From Photobacterium obscurum (GTDB lineage: Bacteria > Pseudomonadota > Gammaproteobacteria > Enterobacterales > Vibrionaceae), in NCBI RefSeq assembly GCF_026191635.1, contig NZ_JAKRRW010000007.1, positions 62,001-126,000 on the forward strand: a stretch of 64,000 nucleotides of DNA, written 5' to 3'. Of this stretch, positions 46,315 through 55,155 are shown piece after piece. A program made the translations under genes and the position numbers. The notes under the pieces were generated by a model that was not told where the DNA came from, did not search any database, and saw nothing but the letters and a program-made list of their open reading frames with translations. How positions within the stretch are numbered: the stretch's first letter is position 1; each line of letters opens with the position of its first letter.

Positions 46315-49035
46315 TTATTTGCAGTAAAGTGTTCCGGATAAAACCCCCGCAATATTGGACTTAAAACGAATACCTTCATGGTTGATTTGTTTGGCGGCAA
46401 AGCCGAGATCACTTTCAATTTGACATCCTGAGCCATTAGCGACCTCAAACTCTAATGGAACATGGCTTTGGAATGCCCATTTGATAGTATTGTCAATCTT
46501 ATTCCACCGGATAAGCTTGCCATTGGCACTTTTTAGGCGAACCCTATTATCGGGTTTGGTGTTTAGTACAACAGTGCTTCTCGGTGATTTTAAAATAAGG
46601 TACTTCCCATCCAGTCCGTAATCCCAACCAGCGATATTACTTAGGACTGTATTTGGGTAACCAAGCTGATGGGGTAGTCTTATACTCGAAATACCAGAGC
46701 TTGTGATTTGCCAACCTCCATCGAGTGTTTTAGCGAGGCCCGTTTCATATAAGCTACTGGCACGTTGCGCGTATTCGCTAAGATAGAGTGGGGTGGTTTT
46801 TTGTTTTATTGCCCAGTCATAAACATCAATAAGTCCCTTCAGTGACGCTGGGTAGGCACCCGAATACATGTGGTAATAAATACTGATAGTTTTTAATCTT
46901 CGAGGGTTGCCAAGAAGGTTGAAAGTTTCTATTGCCCGTCCATAACCATCGTGATGTTCAGTCCAAAGGTTGGTGTATAGATTTTCGTTAAGCACTGGCG
47001 CATAAACATGGACTGCAGAAGGGTACCAGGCAATTGTCGGTGACACCTGAGCGTAACTATTATCACCATTAACGACATAGGTATTGCCACCATTAACATT
47101 TAGCAGGCTTGCCTTCTCGGCAATAGCGAGAACGTCTTCCGAAGGTGTTGCATTTCCTGACCATAAGATCAGCTTTACTCGTTTGCCTTTAGGAGCCAAG
47201 TTTTTGTTTATGTAATCTGTACTGCCGATAATTTCATTATGATAGTCAACCGAATAGCCGGGAATGGGAAGGTGATCACCATATTGTTTTTTCATGATGT
47301 TTGGGGTTTGGTCCCAAAAAAAAGGGTGACTAAATGTATGCGATGCCACTTCTATATTCGGAAGTGCAAAAATCTTTCGAGCAATTTTTTCCATTTCTTG
47401 GCTTTGTTTCGGATAGAGACCTCTTTTGCCTATTTCGCCTTCTATTACAGAGACTGTTTGGGGCAGAGGGTATTTTTTAAATACATGGTCTAGCAGGACT
47501 TCAGCGGTATAAGGTCTTCCGGGAAACCAGGCTTTTGAAGGAAAACCATCGCCATCAACATGGCTTGTCAATATTCGCCTCGCCGACTCAGTTGTGGTAT
47601 CAGCGGCTGGGATGACAGGAAGGTTTAAGGTTTCTTCAATTAGTCTAAATGGATCGATTACCCAAACGTCTTTGTTGTTGGCAAGGTTAATAACAGGCAA
47701 GGGGGATAACGCCGCACCTCCCCAAGGAGCCTTAATGAGTAAAGGTGACGTATTCCCTTTTTGATCTTCAGCAGCAAGTAGCGTTTGAATATTGGCGTCG
47801 TGTATTGCCCAGCTTCGATGAGGCTCGAACTGGTTTAACGACGGTGAATATTGACTCCCCAGCCAGCTTTCTTCTTTTGATACTGAAATCTTACCTGCAA
47901 ATGTCCCTGATTCTGATAGGCCAAGCTTCCGGCGGAGAGTTTCATCGGCTGGCAGCGAATTAATAAACAGCAAGGGCCGGTGGCCAACAACTCTTGTTAG
48001 CCATTGTTGCAAGGTGATGTCGTGCTGATAGGTGTTATCTTCTAGCCAGAGAAAAATGGCCGCATATCGGCTGAGATCAATATTGGAATAGTTGGTGGTT
48101 TGGATGTCATGACACTCAGGTACATAACCAAAGTATTCGAGCGGCATCGCGAACATTCTGTGGCATTCAGAATCCGTTTGCTTGGCTAGTAGTCCGTCGT
48201 AAAAGCCAAGAACTCGTTTGGGTATTGGCTCGATAGTACTAACACCGAACTCATAGAGCATGCCATCGCTGATATAAGGGGTATATCCTTCTTTGAGTAG
48301 CCGGTGAGCGGCTGCTCTTTGCCCTTCACGGTTGTCAGCTGGAATATAGTCGATGACGATGGTTTCGATGCCGAGGGATCTTATCGTTGCAAGTTTATTG
48401 GATAGCCACTCAGAGTCTGAATTTTTGACTTGATGATAGCTTTTATTTACTGGGGAGTAACTATGGTAGAGCGATTCGGCAACCACGCCGTAGACGGATT
48501 GATTCAATAACTCGATGACCTCAAAACCGCGGTTGAGAATGATTTTTGGTTTTCTATCAAGTTGGTTAAAAGAATCAATAATGGATGCCAAGGCATGTTG
48601 CTGCCTAAGTTGATTTTGGCTATTGCTAGCAAAGAGGTAGTAGCTGTCTAGCGTATCTAGGAATAGGCCATCAAAGCCTTTCTCTAACAGGGTTGTGGCT
48701 TTTTGTTCAAGATATTGTTGCCATGCAAGAGAGGATAAGTCCATCACATAGCTGCCCCAGTTTGTATTCTTGGCTTTAGAGGCTGCGCGGAGCTCCGCGG
48801 GTAAGGTTTGGTCTTCAAATTCTCCCACACTGATGTAGGAAAAAACCTGTGTGTCTGCTTTGTGTAAAGTCTTTATCTGTTTATGAGAAATTAGAGCCGG
48901 GGAAACAACAACGCGATCATAATTCATTAGTTCCCGAACCGAGTCGACACTATTGTAGTAAAACGCAATAGAAGCGGGTGTCTGTGCTGACACGGAAAAG
49001 GTGAAGAGCACAAGGGCTGAAAGAATGAGTCGCAT
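46315..49035 (-). CDS. pelA: Pel deacetylase/hydrolase PelA
   Basis: PelA is a periplasmic enzyme that deacetylates Pel for export and hydrolyses it. The start at 49035 (after AAGGAATC) gives 906 aa with signal peptide MRLILSALVLFTFSVSA; the frame is open 17 codons further. A GH114-type hydrolase domain covers about 18-265 with GFDGLFLDTLDSY and the acid in VVAESLYH. A middle domain follows, then a polysaccharide deacetylase domain with metal ligands in SHVDGDGFP (Asp494, Asp496) and ASHTFSHPF (His566, His570), as in P. aeruginosa (Asp528/530, His600/604). It is the first gene of the operon. Confidence 0.95.
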   Translation of the reverse strand: MRLILSALVLFTFSVSAQTPASIAFYYNSVDSVRELMNYDRVVVSPALISHKQIKTLHKADTQVFSYISVGEFEDQTLPAELRAASKAKNTNWGSYVMDLSSLAWQQYLEQKATTLLEKGFDGLFLDTLDSYYLFASNSQNQLRQQHALASIIDSFNQLDRKPKIILNRGFEVIELLNQSVYGVVAESLYHSYSPVNKSYHQVKNSDSEWLSNKLATIRSLGIETIVIDYIPADNREGQRAAAHRLLKEGYTPYISDGMLYEFGVSTIEPIPKRVLGFYDGLLAKQTDSECHRMFAMPLEYFGYVPECHDIQTTNYSNIDLSRYAAIFLWLEDNTYQHDITLQQWLTRVVGHRPLLFINSLPADETLRRKLGLSESGTFAGKISVSKEESWLGSQYSPSLNQFEPHRSWAIHDANIQTLLAAEDQKGNTSPLLIKAPWGGAALSPLPVINLANNKDVWVIDPFRLIEETLNLPVIPAADTTTESARRILTSHVDGDGFPSKAWFPGRPYTAEVLLDHVFKKYPLPQTVSVIEGEIGKRGLYPKQSQEMEKIARKIFALPNIEVASHTFSHPFFWDQTPNIMKKQYGDHLPIPGYSVDYHNEIIGSTDYINKNLAPKGKRVKLILWSGNATPSEDVLAIAEKASLLNVNGGNTYVVNGDNSYAQVSPTIAWYPSAVHVYAPVLNENLYTNLWTEHHDGYGRAIETFNLLGNPRRLKTISIYYHMYSGAYPASLKGLIDVYDWAIKQKTTPLYLSEYAQRASSLYETGLAKTLDGGWQITSSGISSIRLPHQLGYPNTVLSNIAGWDYGLDGKYLILKSPRSTVVLNTKPDNRVRLKSANGKLIRWNKIDNTIKWAFQSHVPLEFEVANGSGCQIESDLGFAAKQINHEGIRFKSNIAGVLSGTLYCK

Positions 49036-49400
49036 AGCGTGATTCCTTATTCCTTGGTTACTTACTGCTGTTCTAGCAGCGTGCATTCATATGCTTATTC
49101 TCTATAATTGTTCATAACTCAATGAATTAAAAAGGCGTTTGTCACACTTCTGTGAGCTTTGTTAGGGATCTGGCTAGAGGTGGGTAATTTATGGTGATGT
49201 TTTGCGAGAAATCTTTTAAGTCGCAGTGATACTGAAGCCAATACTGAGTAATAGCAGTTGTTTGATTGCCAAATTAAGCACAGTGATTAGATTTGTTCCT
49301 TGAGTGGCTTATTGTGTCATCGCTTTTCAAGTAAACTAGCACGAAGAGAAAAGTAGTTGGTCTTAATGGCTGGTTGCTTCATGAGCAAAGTGATAGATAA
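49036..49400. other. Divergent promoter region of pelA and rlmF
   Basis: About 365 bp. It must hold the pel operon promoter and regulator sites, but I found no -35/-10 pair or palindrome good enough to name. On the pelA strand there is a TTATAG box near 49105-49110 without a matching -35. Confidence 0.4.
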
Positions 49401-50402
49401 ATGACACAAAAGAAGAAAACCCAGGCACCGAAGAAGGGGTTGCACCCACGTAATCCTCATCGTCAACGCTATGATTTTGAGGCTTTAATAAAAAGCTGCC
49501 CACAGTTGGCACCCTTTGTCAGCGAAAATAAGTTTGGTGACTTATCGGTCGACTTCACAAATCCTGATGCAGTAAAAACGCTAAATAAAGCGTTGTTAAG
49601 TCATTTTTATCAGGTTCAGCACTGGGATATTCCGCCGGGTTATCTATGTCCGCCTATTCCAGGCCGCGCAGATTATTTGCATTACATCGCTGATTTGTTA
49701 GCGGATTCTAATGATGGAGTGATCCCTCAGGGCAAGCGAGTAATAGGCCTAGATATTGGTGTCGGAGCCAACTGTGCCTATCCAATTGTGGGGCATCGAG
49801 TCTATGGATGGCGTTTTGTTGGGGCGGATATCGATCCTATCTCGATCAAGACGGCGAAATTTATCATTGAATCCAATAGCGCATTGGCCGGTGGCATTAA
49901 GTGTCGCTTGCAAAAAAATGCCGATAATATCTTCACAGACATGATAAACCCTGATGACACCTTCGATTTCGCCTTGTGTAATCCTCCTTTTCATTCCTCT
50001 ATGGCTGAAGCGACGGCGGGTAGTGAGCGTAAAGTGAAGAATCTGAGTGCGAATGCGAGAAAGAAAGGGACGAAAGCTTTTGAGCCGACAACAAAGGGAA
50101 AACAGCCTGCTTTAAACTTTGGTGGTCAAAATGCCGAGTTATGGTGCCCGGGGGGAGAGGCTGCATTTATCAAGCGTATGATCGCGCAGAGTGTTGAGAA
50201 ACAGTTACAATGCTATTGGTTTACAACGCTGGTATCGAAAAAAGAGAACCTGCCAGATATCTATAAAATGTTAAAACAAGTTGGTGCGGTAGATGTTCGC
50301 ACGATTGATATGGCGCAAGGGCAAAAGCAAACTCGTGTTGTGGCTTGGACATTCTTGAGTTCGGAGCAACAACGTGAATGGCGTGAGCAGCGCTGGCAGT
50401 AA
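49401..50402 (+). CDS. rlmF: 23S rRNA m6A1618 methyltransferase
   Basis: RlmF (YbiN) methylates N6 of A1618 in 23S rRNA. The 333-aa protein has the usual Lys-rich N terminus ([15 protein letters not shown]), then [14 protein letters not shown], the S-adenosylmethionine site [16 protein letters not shown], the second acidic strand [15 protein letters not shown] and the adenine-methylase motif NPPF ([11 protein letters not shown]). A specific insert with [13 protein letters not shown] and [16 protein letters not shown] follows, as in the family. A single gene with its own terminator. Confidence 0.94.
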   Translation: MTQKKKTQAPKKGLHPRNPHRQRYDFEALIKSCPQLAPFVSENKFGDLSVDFTNPDAVKTLNKALLSHFYQVQHWDIPPGYLCPPIPGRADYLHYIADLLADSNDGVIPQGKRVIGLDIGVGANCAYPIVGHRVYGWRFVGADIDPISIKTAKFIIESNSALAGGIKCRLQKNADNIFTDMINPDDTFDFALCNPPFHSSMAEATAGSERKVKNLSANARKKGTKAFEPTTKGKQPALNFGGQNAELWCPGGEAAFIKRMIAQSVEKQLQCYWFTTLVSKKENLPDIYKMLKQVGAVDVRTIDMAQGQKQTRVVAWTFLSSEQQREWREQRWQ

Positions 50403-50429
50403 TAACATAATCTAAGATTGCGACAACCT

Positions 50430-50449
50430 AAGCGGCCTTATGGCCGCTT
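50430..50449 (+). terminator. Terminator after rlmF
   Basis: Perfect 8-base arms AAGCGGCC / GGCCGCTT with a 4-base loop and a run of T. Confidence 0.9.
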
Positions 50450-50534
50450 TTTTTATATCTAATTGATTTCAAGGCGCTAGTTTGAGTATGGATATTTATT
50501 CTGAGCGTTATACACCACCTTTTAGTTTTTGTTC

Positions 50535-50609
50535 TTGTACAAGAATAAAAATTGTACAACCACAGAGACTGAGCTACCTTTAGTTGTACAGCTAGTGAGT
50601 TTTGTACAA
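50535..50609 (+). promoter_or_regulatory. Array of four TTGTACA(A/G) operators before the photolyase operon
   Basis: TTGTACAA at 50535-50542, 50552-50559 and 50602-50609, and TTGTACAG at 50584-50591. The first is embedded in the 10-base palindrome CTTGTACAAG. Centres are 17, 32 and 18 bases apart, so two pairs lie about three helical turns apart. TGTACA-centred palindromes are what LitR/CarH-type MerR regulators bind, and such a regulator is the second gene downstream. The -10 element is unclear. Confidence 0.75.
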
Positions 50610-50635
50610 GTTTAAACCTTCCAAGGTGGTGAGAT

Positions 50636-51583
50636 ATGGCAATTCCTGTAGGTATTAGCGCATGTGTCCTCGGACAAAAAGTTCGCTTTGACGGTGGGCA
50701 TAAACAAAACCGTTTTGTTGTTGATGAGCTTTCCAAACATTTTGAATTTAAGCCTGTTTGTCCAGAAGTAGGGATCGGTATGACGATACCAAGGCCCGCG
50801 ATTCGCTTACTGCAATTACCTAATGGTGACGAGCGTTTGGTAGACAGTAAAGTACATGAAACGGACTATACCGATAAGATGAAACAGTTTGCCGACAAGC
50901 AGCTTACAAATTTCGACCCGTTGTGCGGTTATGTAGTTTGTGCCAAGTCGCCGACTTGCGGCATGGAGCGGGTGAAGCTTCACATCGCTAATGGCAACAC
51001 GGTGCCTGGAGGTAGTGTGGGGATATATACCCGCGAGCTGATGGCAAGAATGCCGTGGTTACCTGTTGAAGAAGATGGCCGATTACAAGATCCTGTCTTG
51101 AGAGAGAATTTCGTTTTCCGGGTATTTTCCCTTAATGACTTTTATCAATCGCTTCGGGAAATGAGGAGCTATGATGGCTTTGTCAAATTCCATTCTCGCT
51201 ACAAATTGGTATTAATGGCACATAGTCCATCAGCTTATAAAGAGATGGGAAGGCTTGTCGCCTCGATTAAAGAGTGGGATCTAGATTTATTCTATATCGA
51301 ATACCGCCAGCAATTTATGGACGCAATTAAAAATAGGGCGAGTCGCAGCAATAAAACGAATGTACTAATGCACTTGCAGGGCTATTTCAAACGTTCATTG
51401 ACTAAAACTCAAAAGCAAGAACTTGCAGAGTTGATTATGAGTTACCGTAACGGTAACCAACCGATCCTCGCTCCTTTGGCTCTGATTAACCACTACTTAA
51501 AAGAATATCCCGATCCATATCTGCAATTACAAACTTTTTTAAATCCTTACCCTGAGGAGTTGAAGTTACGTTATGGGCTTTGA
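50636..51583 (+). CDS. DUF523-DUF1722 (YbgA-type) fusion protein
   Basis: A 315-aa cytoplasmic protein of two domains. Residues 1-145 are DUF523 with conserved Cys motifs (GISACVLGQKVRFDGGHK, FKPVCPEVGIGM, GYVVCAKSPTCGM), which may bind a metal or iron-sulfur cluster. Residues 190-305 are DUF1722 (YbgA) with LVLMAHSPSAYKEMGRLVA. Such fusions are commonly encoded beside photolyase genes, as E. coli ybgA is beside phr. Role unknown. Strong AAGGTGGTGAG ribosome site. It is the first gene of the operon, directly behind the TTGTACA array, and overlaps the regulator gene by 11 bases. Confidence 0.85.
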   Translation: MAIPVGISACVLGQKVRFDGGHKQNRFVVDELSKHFEFKPVCPEVGIGMTIPRPAIRLLQLPNGDERLVDSKVHETDYTDKMKQFADKQLTNFDPLCGYVVCAKSPTCGMERVKLHIANGNTVPGGSVGIYTRELMARMPWLPVEEDGRLQDPVLRENFVFRVFSLNDFYQSLREMRSYDGFVKFHSRYKLVLMAHSPSAYKEMGRLVASIKEWDLDLFYIEYRQQFMDAIKNRASRSNKTNVLMHLQGYFKRSLTKTQKQELAELIMSYRNGNQPILAPLALINHYLKEYPDPYLQLQTFLNPYPEELKLRYGL

Positions 51584-52382
51584 GACTGCGTTTTACACGA
51601 TAAAAGAAGTGTCTGAAAAGACCGGAATTAATTCTGTGACCTTAAGAGCTTGGCAGCGGCGTTACGGTTTGCTTAACCCGAAGAGAACAGAGAAAGGCCA
51701 TCGCCTGTATTCAGATATTGATATTGAGAAGATCTATGACATTCTCTCGTGGCTGGAAAAGGGAGTGGCAATAGGTAAGGTACGTCCTTTACTTGAGGGG
51801 CGCTTGTCATCTGAAAGCTTAGATACCGAGCCAGAAATTAGAAAAACGGTTGAGTTGCTGTTGTCAGCGTTGTCTGAGTTGAACGGTGCCAAGCTAGATA
51901 AACTGCTCATTCAAATCATGAAAGAATACCCACTTGATGTATTTATTATTCAAGTCGTCGATCAGGTAGAAAACAAAATAAAGCATCCTGAAAATCCATT
52001 GCTGAATGTACAAATGTCACTGTGGCAATCGGTAATGACTGAAAGGTGTATTGCACTAATTGCTCAAGCAAGAAAGCGTTTAGCAAAATTATGTTATCTG
52101 ATTAGTTTCGATAGCCCAAACAGTTACAAGATGTGGCTTAAGGCCTGGTTATTAACTGATAAGGGTTACAACGTCACCGTGCTACCGCTATTAGATGGAA
52201 AGTTAACAGGGTTGGGAGCTGCGCTAGCAACATTGAATATCAGTAAGTTGGTTGTGTTTGGCGAAAATCGCATATTGCCTTTTAACCTATCGGAATTAGA
52301 GAGTGTGCTTGAAGGTGCGAAATATGATTTAGAGGTTTCGGGCAGTATTACCTCCATTCATTCCGATTTGATAACAAAGTAA
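51573..52382 (+). CDS. MerR-type regulator of the LitR/CarH kind, without B12 motifs
   Basis: A 269-aa regulator. The N-terminal winged helix is clear: FYTIKEVSEKTGINSVTLRA, WQRRYGLLNPKRTEKGHRLY, as in CarA, CarH and LitR (WERRYG motif). The C-terminal 190 residues follow the four-helix plus Rossmann-like layout of those proteins, but I find neither the DxHxxG nor the Glu-His cobalamin motif. It therefore resembles LitR proteins that do not bind adenosylcobalamin and rely on another light or redox signal. It likely binds the TTGTACA sites upstream and controls its own operon. No photoreceptor gene is adjacent. Confidence 0.82.
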   Translation: MGFETAFYTIKEVSEKTGINSVTLRAWQRRYGLLNPKRTEKGHRLYSDIDIEKIYDILSWLEKGVAIGKVRPLLEGRLSSESLDTEPEIRKTVELLLSALSELNGAKLDKLLIQIMKEYPLDVFIIQVVDQVENKIKHPENPLLNVQMSLWQSVMTERCIALIAQARKRLAKLCYLISFDSPNSYKMWLKAWLLTDKGYNVTVLPLLDGKLTGLGAALATLNISKLVVFGENRILPFNLSELESVLEGAKYDLEVSGSITSIHSDLITK

Positions 52383-52486
52383 CTTAAATCCAACTTTATT
52401 GAAGTACAGGGTAGTTAAACCGTACTAGCTACTTGCATTCGTCCTTCAGTAAAACTTTTATGTACAACATGGTGAGCGAAATGGGA

Positions 52487-53953
52487 ATGACAACCGTAAA
52501 AGCCCAAGAGCATGAGTATACCGGTTTAATGTGGTTTCGAGTTGATCTTCGTACTGTTGATAATACAGCTTTGATCGAGGCCTGTCGGCGTTGTAGCAAC
52601 CTGGTGGCGATCTACATAGCTTCCCCCGAACAGTGGCATGAGCATAATGTCGCTCCGATGCAGATTGACTTGATTCGACGTAGGTTAGGTGTATTACAAC
52701 AACAACTCGCGAATTTTAATATCCCCTTGATTATTGAGGAGGTGCCTGATTACAGCCAGATCCCGCAGGTAATTCTGAATGTTGTGAGTAAATACAATCT
52801 AAGGCATGTATTTTGCAATAAACAATTCGAGTGGAATGAAACTCAGCGAGATAACGAAACTGCTCAATTACTGATGAACAACCAGATTAAATTTAGTGTT
52901 TTTGATGATGCTTGTGTTGTTGCTCCAGGAAAGGTGCTAACGCAAAAAGGAGATCCTTTTAAGGTGTTTACACCCTTTAGACGGGAGTGGCTCAATATTT
53001 ATCGCAGCACATCACCAAACGTTCAGCCAGCACCAGAGCCATTTAGGAATCGTTTACAACGGGGTAACGATTGTATATCGCCAGCAGTGCAGTTTAGCTA
53101 CCCATTGAAAGAGAGTGCTTGCTGGCCGGTTGATGAGGAAGCTGTTAGGCAGCGATTGCGAATGTTTTGTGAGGAAAAAGTCTCGGCCTACCACCAGCAA
53201 CGGGATTATCCGGCGGTAGATGGTACGAGCTGTTTATCACCTTATTTAGTCATAGGCGTATTGTCTCCACGTCAGTGTGTGAGCGCATTACTTGAAATAT
53301 TTCCTGGTTGTTTGGATGAGCCTGAAAGTGGAGGTTTCTGCTGGCTTAATGAGATCATCTGGCGTGAGTTTTACCGACATTTGATGGTTGCCTGGCCGAA
53401 GATAAGCCGTAATCAACCGTTTCTGGAGTGGACGCGTCGTGTGCATTGGGAGGAGTCCGAATCGATGTTACGTGCTTGGCAGCAAGGATTGACGGGATAC
53501 CCCATCGTTGATGCAGCGATGCGTCAGCTTCGAGATACTGGGTGGATGCATAATCGATTGAGGATGATTACGGCCAGTTTTTTAACCAAAGATTTACTGA
53601 TTCATTGGCAAGCTGGCGAACAATGGTTTATGTCGCAGCTTATTGATGGGGATTTGGCTGCAAACAATGGCGGTTGGCAATGGGCTGCTTCAACTGGTAC
53701 GGATGCACAGCCTTATTTCCGGGTATTTAATCCGACAACCCAAGGCAAAAGGTTTGATCCTGAAGGTCGCTTTATACGTACATGGGTACATGAGTTAAAA
53801 GACGTGCCTGATAAGTATATTCATCAACCGTATTTATGGCCACAGGCCGATAGCTTGGATTATCCCGAACCCATTGTTGACCATAAAAGTGCTCGCCTCA
53901 GAGCCATCGAGGCATTTAAGTCGGCAAAAGCATTTAAAGATGGGGCACGTTAA
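52487..53953 (+). CDS. phrB: Deoxyribodipyrimidine photolyase
   Basis: A class I CPD photolyase that repairs UV-made cyclobutane pyrimidine dimers with light, FADH2 and an antenna cofactor. Antenna domain about 15-150 (LMWFRVDLRTVDN); FAD domain with WLNEIIWREFYRHLM, GYPIVDAAMRQLRDTGWMHN, RLRMITASFLTKDL, DGDLAANNGGWQWAASTGTD and RVFNPTTQGKRFDPEG, the classical signature. The start is uncertain among 52460, 52481 and 52487; the last two sit behind GGTGAG. A TGTACA copy lies at 52461-52466, between the regulator and phrB. Third gene of the operon. Confidence 0.93.
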   Translation: MTTVKAQEHEYTGLMWFRVDLRTVDNTALIEACRRCSNLVAIYIASPEQWHEHNVAPMQIDLIRRRLGVLQQQLANFNIPLIIEEVPDYSQIPQVILNVVSKYNLRHVFCNKQFEWNETQRDNETAQLLMNNQIKFSVFDDACVVAPGKVLTQKGDPFKVFTPFRREWLNIYRSTSPNVQPAPEPFRNRLQRGNDCISPAVQFSYPLKESACWPVDEEAVRQRLRMFCEEKVSAYHQQRDYPAVDGTSCLSPYLVIGVLSPRQCVSALLEIFPGCLDEPESGGFCWLNEIIWREFYRHLMVAWPKISRNQPFLEWTRRVHWEESESMLRAWQQGLTGYPIVDAAMRQLRDTGWMHNRLRMITASFLTKDLLIHWQAGEQWFMSQLIDGDLAANNGGWQWAASTGTDAQPYFRVFNPTTQGKRFDPEGRFIRTWVHELKDVPDKYIHQPYLWPQADSLDYPEPIVDHKSARLRAIEAFKSAKAFKDGAR

Positions 53954-53992
53954 CTGAGTGGATAGCTGAGGTATTGTGAGAAGGAGCAATAT

Positions 53993-54424
53993 ATGGCTGA
54001 GCAGTCAGAGTTGGTAACAGGTAAGTTTGTTGAAGCCTATACCCAACTTTCCAAACATAACCTAACGGATCTTAAAGATCTTTATCATCCTGATGTGGTT
54101 TTTGAAGATCCAGCACACCAAGTTATCGGGTGGAAGAGCTTGCATGATTATTTCACTCGGCTATTTGGCGAGGTTAATGATTGTGGCTTTGAAATCCATG
54201 ACACGCTTTTTGATCAAGATAAAGCTTATATTCAATGGACCATGACGTTTAACCACCCTCGAATTGCCGGAGGAAAGCCACGTAGGGTTAAAGGTTGTTC
54301 ACGGTTGGAATTCCAAGATGGTCAGGTAATTAAACACCGAGACTATTTCGATATGGGGGAAATGATTTACGAAGGCATTCCGCTGCTCGGTTCTATTGTG
54401 CGTCGAATAAAAGCGAGTTTGTGA
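53993..54424 (+). CDS. SnoaL/NTF2-like protein
   Basis: A 143-aa single-domain protein of the nuclear-transport-factor-2/SnoaL fold. The N-terminal helix, the DLKDLYHPDVVFEDPAHQV block and the C-terminal KHRDYFDMGEMIYEGIPLLG are typical. Such proteins are small cone-shaped binders or isomerases of hydrophobic molecules. In this operon it probably handles a lipid or lipid-like intermediate, but no reaction can be assigned. AAGGAG precedes the ATG. It ends 3 bases before the SDR start. Confidence 0.82.
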   Translation: MAEQSELVTGKFVEAYTQLSKHNLTDLKDLYHPDVVFEDPAHQVIGWKSLHDYFTRLFGEVNDCGFEIHDTLFDQDKAYIQWTMTFNHPRIAGGKPRRVKGCSRLEFQDGQVIKHRDYFDMGEMIYEGIPLLGSIVRRIKASL

Positions 54425-54426
54425 TT

Positions 54427-55155
54427 ATGGCGAATGTACTTATAACAGGGGCGAGTTCTGGTATTGGTGAGCAGTTAGCTAAGGACTATGCCATAGACGG
54501 TTGGCGGGTCATTGCTTGTGGACAATCAGAGGAACGTCTCAGAATGCTTCAAGAGTCCAGTAACAATATACACACGATTAAGTTTAGTGTAACTGACACT
54601 GATGAGGTTATGCAGGCGGTGGCTAAATTACCGCAAATCCCCAAGTTGATCATTTTGAATGCAGGTACTTGCGAATATATCGAGCATGGACGCATTGATA
54701 TTGCGTTATTTAAGCGTGTTTTTGACGTTAATGTGTTTGGTTTGCTTAATTGTATACAGGCTTTGCAAGAGAGCTTTGATGTAAATACCCACTTGGTTAT
54801 CGTTGGCTCGACAGCATCCTATATTCCGTTGCCGCGGGCCGAGGCTTATGGGGCATCCAAAGCCGCTGTTGCTTATATAGCGAATACACTTGCGTTAGAT
54901 CTAGAACATCTTGGGGTAAAGGTTACGCTGGTTAGTCCGGGGTTTGTTAAAACCCCGCTGACGGATAAGAACGATTTTGCAATGCCGATGCTAGTGACGC
55001 CTCAATTTGCATCGCAAAAAATACGTCAAGGTATTGCGACAGGGAAAACGGAAATTCATTTCCCGTTTCAATTTAGCCTAATTCTAAAACTAATCAGGTT
55101 ATTGCCCTCATCGTTGCAACTGGCTGTTATTAAACGTATGACTGGGAGAAAGTAA
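54427..55155 (+). CDS. Short-chain dehydrogenase/reductase
   Basis: A 242-aa classical SDR: cofactor motif TGASSGIG, LNAGTCEY (NAG-type motif), Ser in VGSTASYI and Tyr-x-x-x-Lys in YGASK. The C-terminal end has a basic, hydrophobic stretch (FSLILKLIRLLPSSLQLAVIKR) that may sit on the membrane. It would oxidise or reduce a hydroxyl or keto group on a lipid. The ATG at 54427 directly follows the SnoaL stop; an upstream GTG is possible. The stop overlaps the next ATG by one base. Conserved neighbours of this type recur in singlet-oxygen operons of other proteobacteria. Confidence 0.88.
   Translation: MANVLITGASSGIGEQLAKDYAIDGWRVIACGQSEERLRMLQESSNNIHTIKFSVTDTDEVMQAVAKLPQIPKLIILNAGTCEYIEHGRIDIALFKRVFDVNVFGLLNCIQALQESFDVNTHLVIVGSTASYIPLPRAEAYGASKAAVAYIANTLALDLEHLGVKVTLVSPGFVKTPLTDKNDFAMPMLVTPQFASQKIRQGIATGKTEIHFPFQFSLILKLIRLLPSSLQLAVIKRMTGRK

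Noticed and set aside
50500..50635. Riboswitch or attenuator before the photolyase operon
   Set aside because: The repeated TTGTACA units are DNA palindromes with regular spacing. No stable RNA fold or T run follows, so operators explain them better.
52461..52466. Fifth TGTACA operator before phrB
   Set aside because: A single 6-base match is expected by chance many times in 64 kb, and it lacks the full TTGTACAA form. Mentioned only as a possibility.
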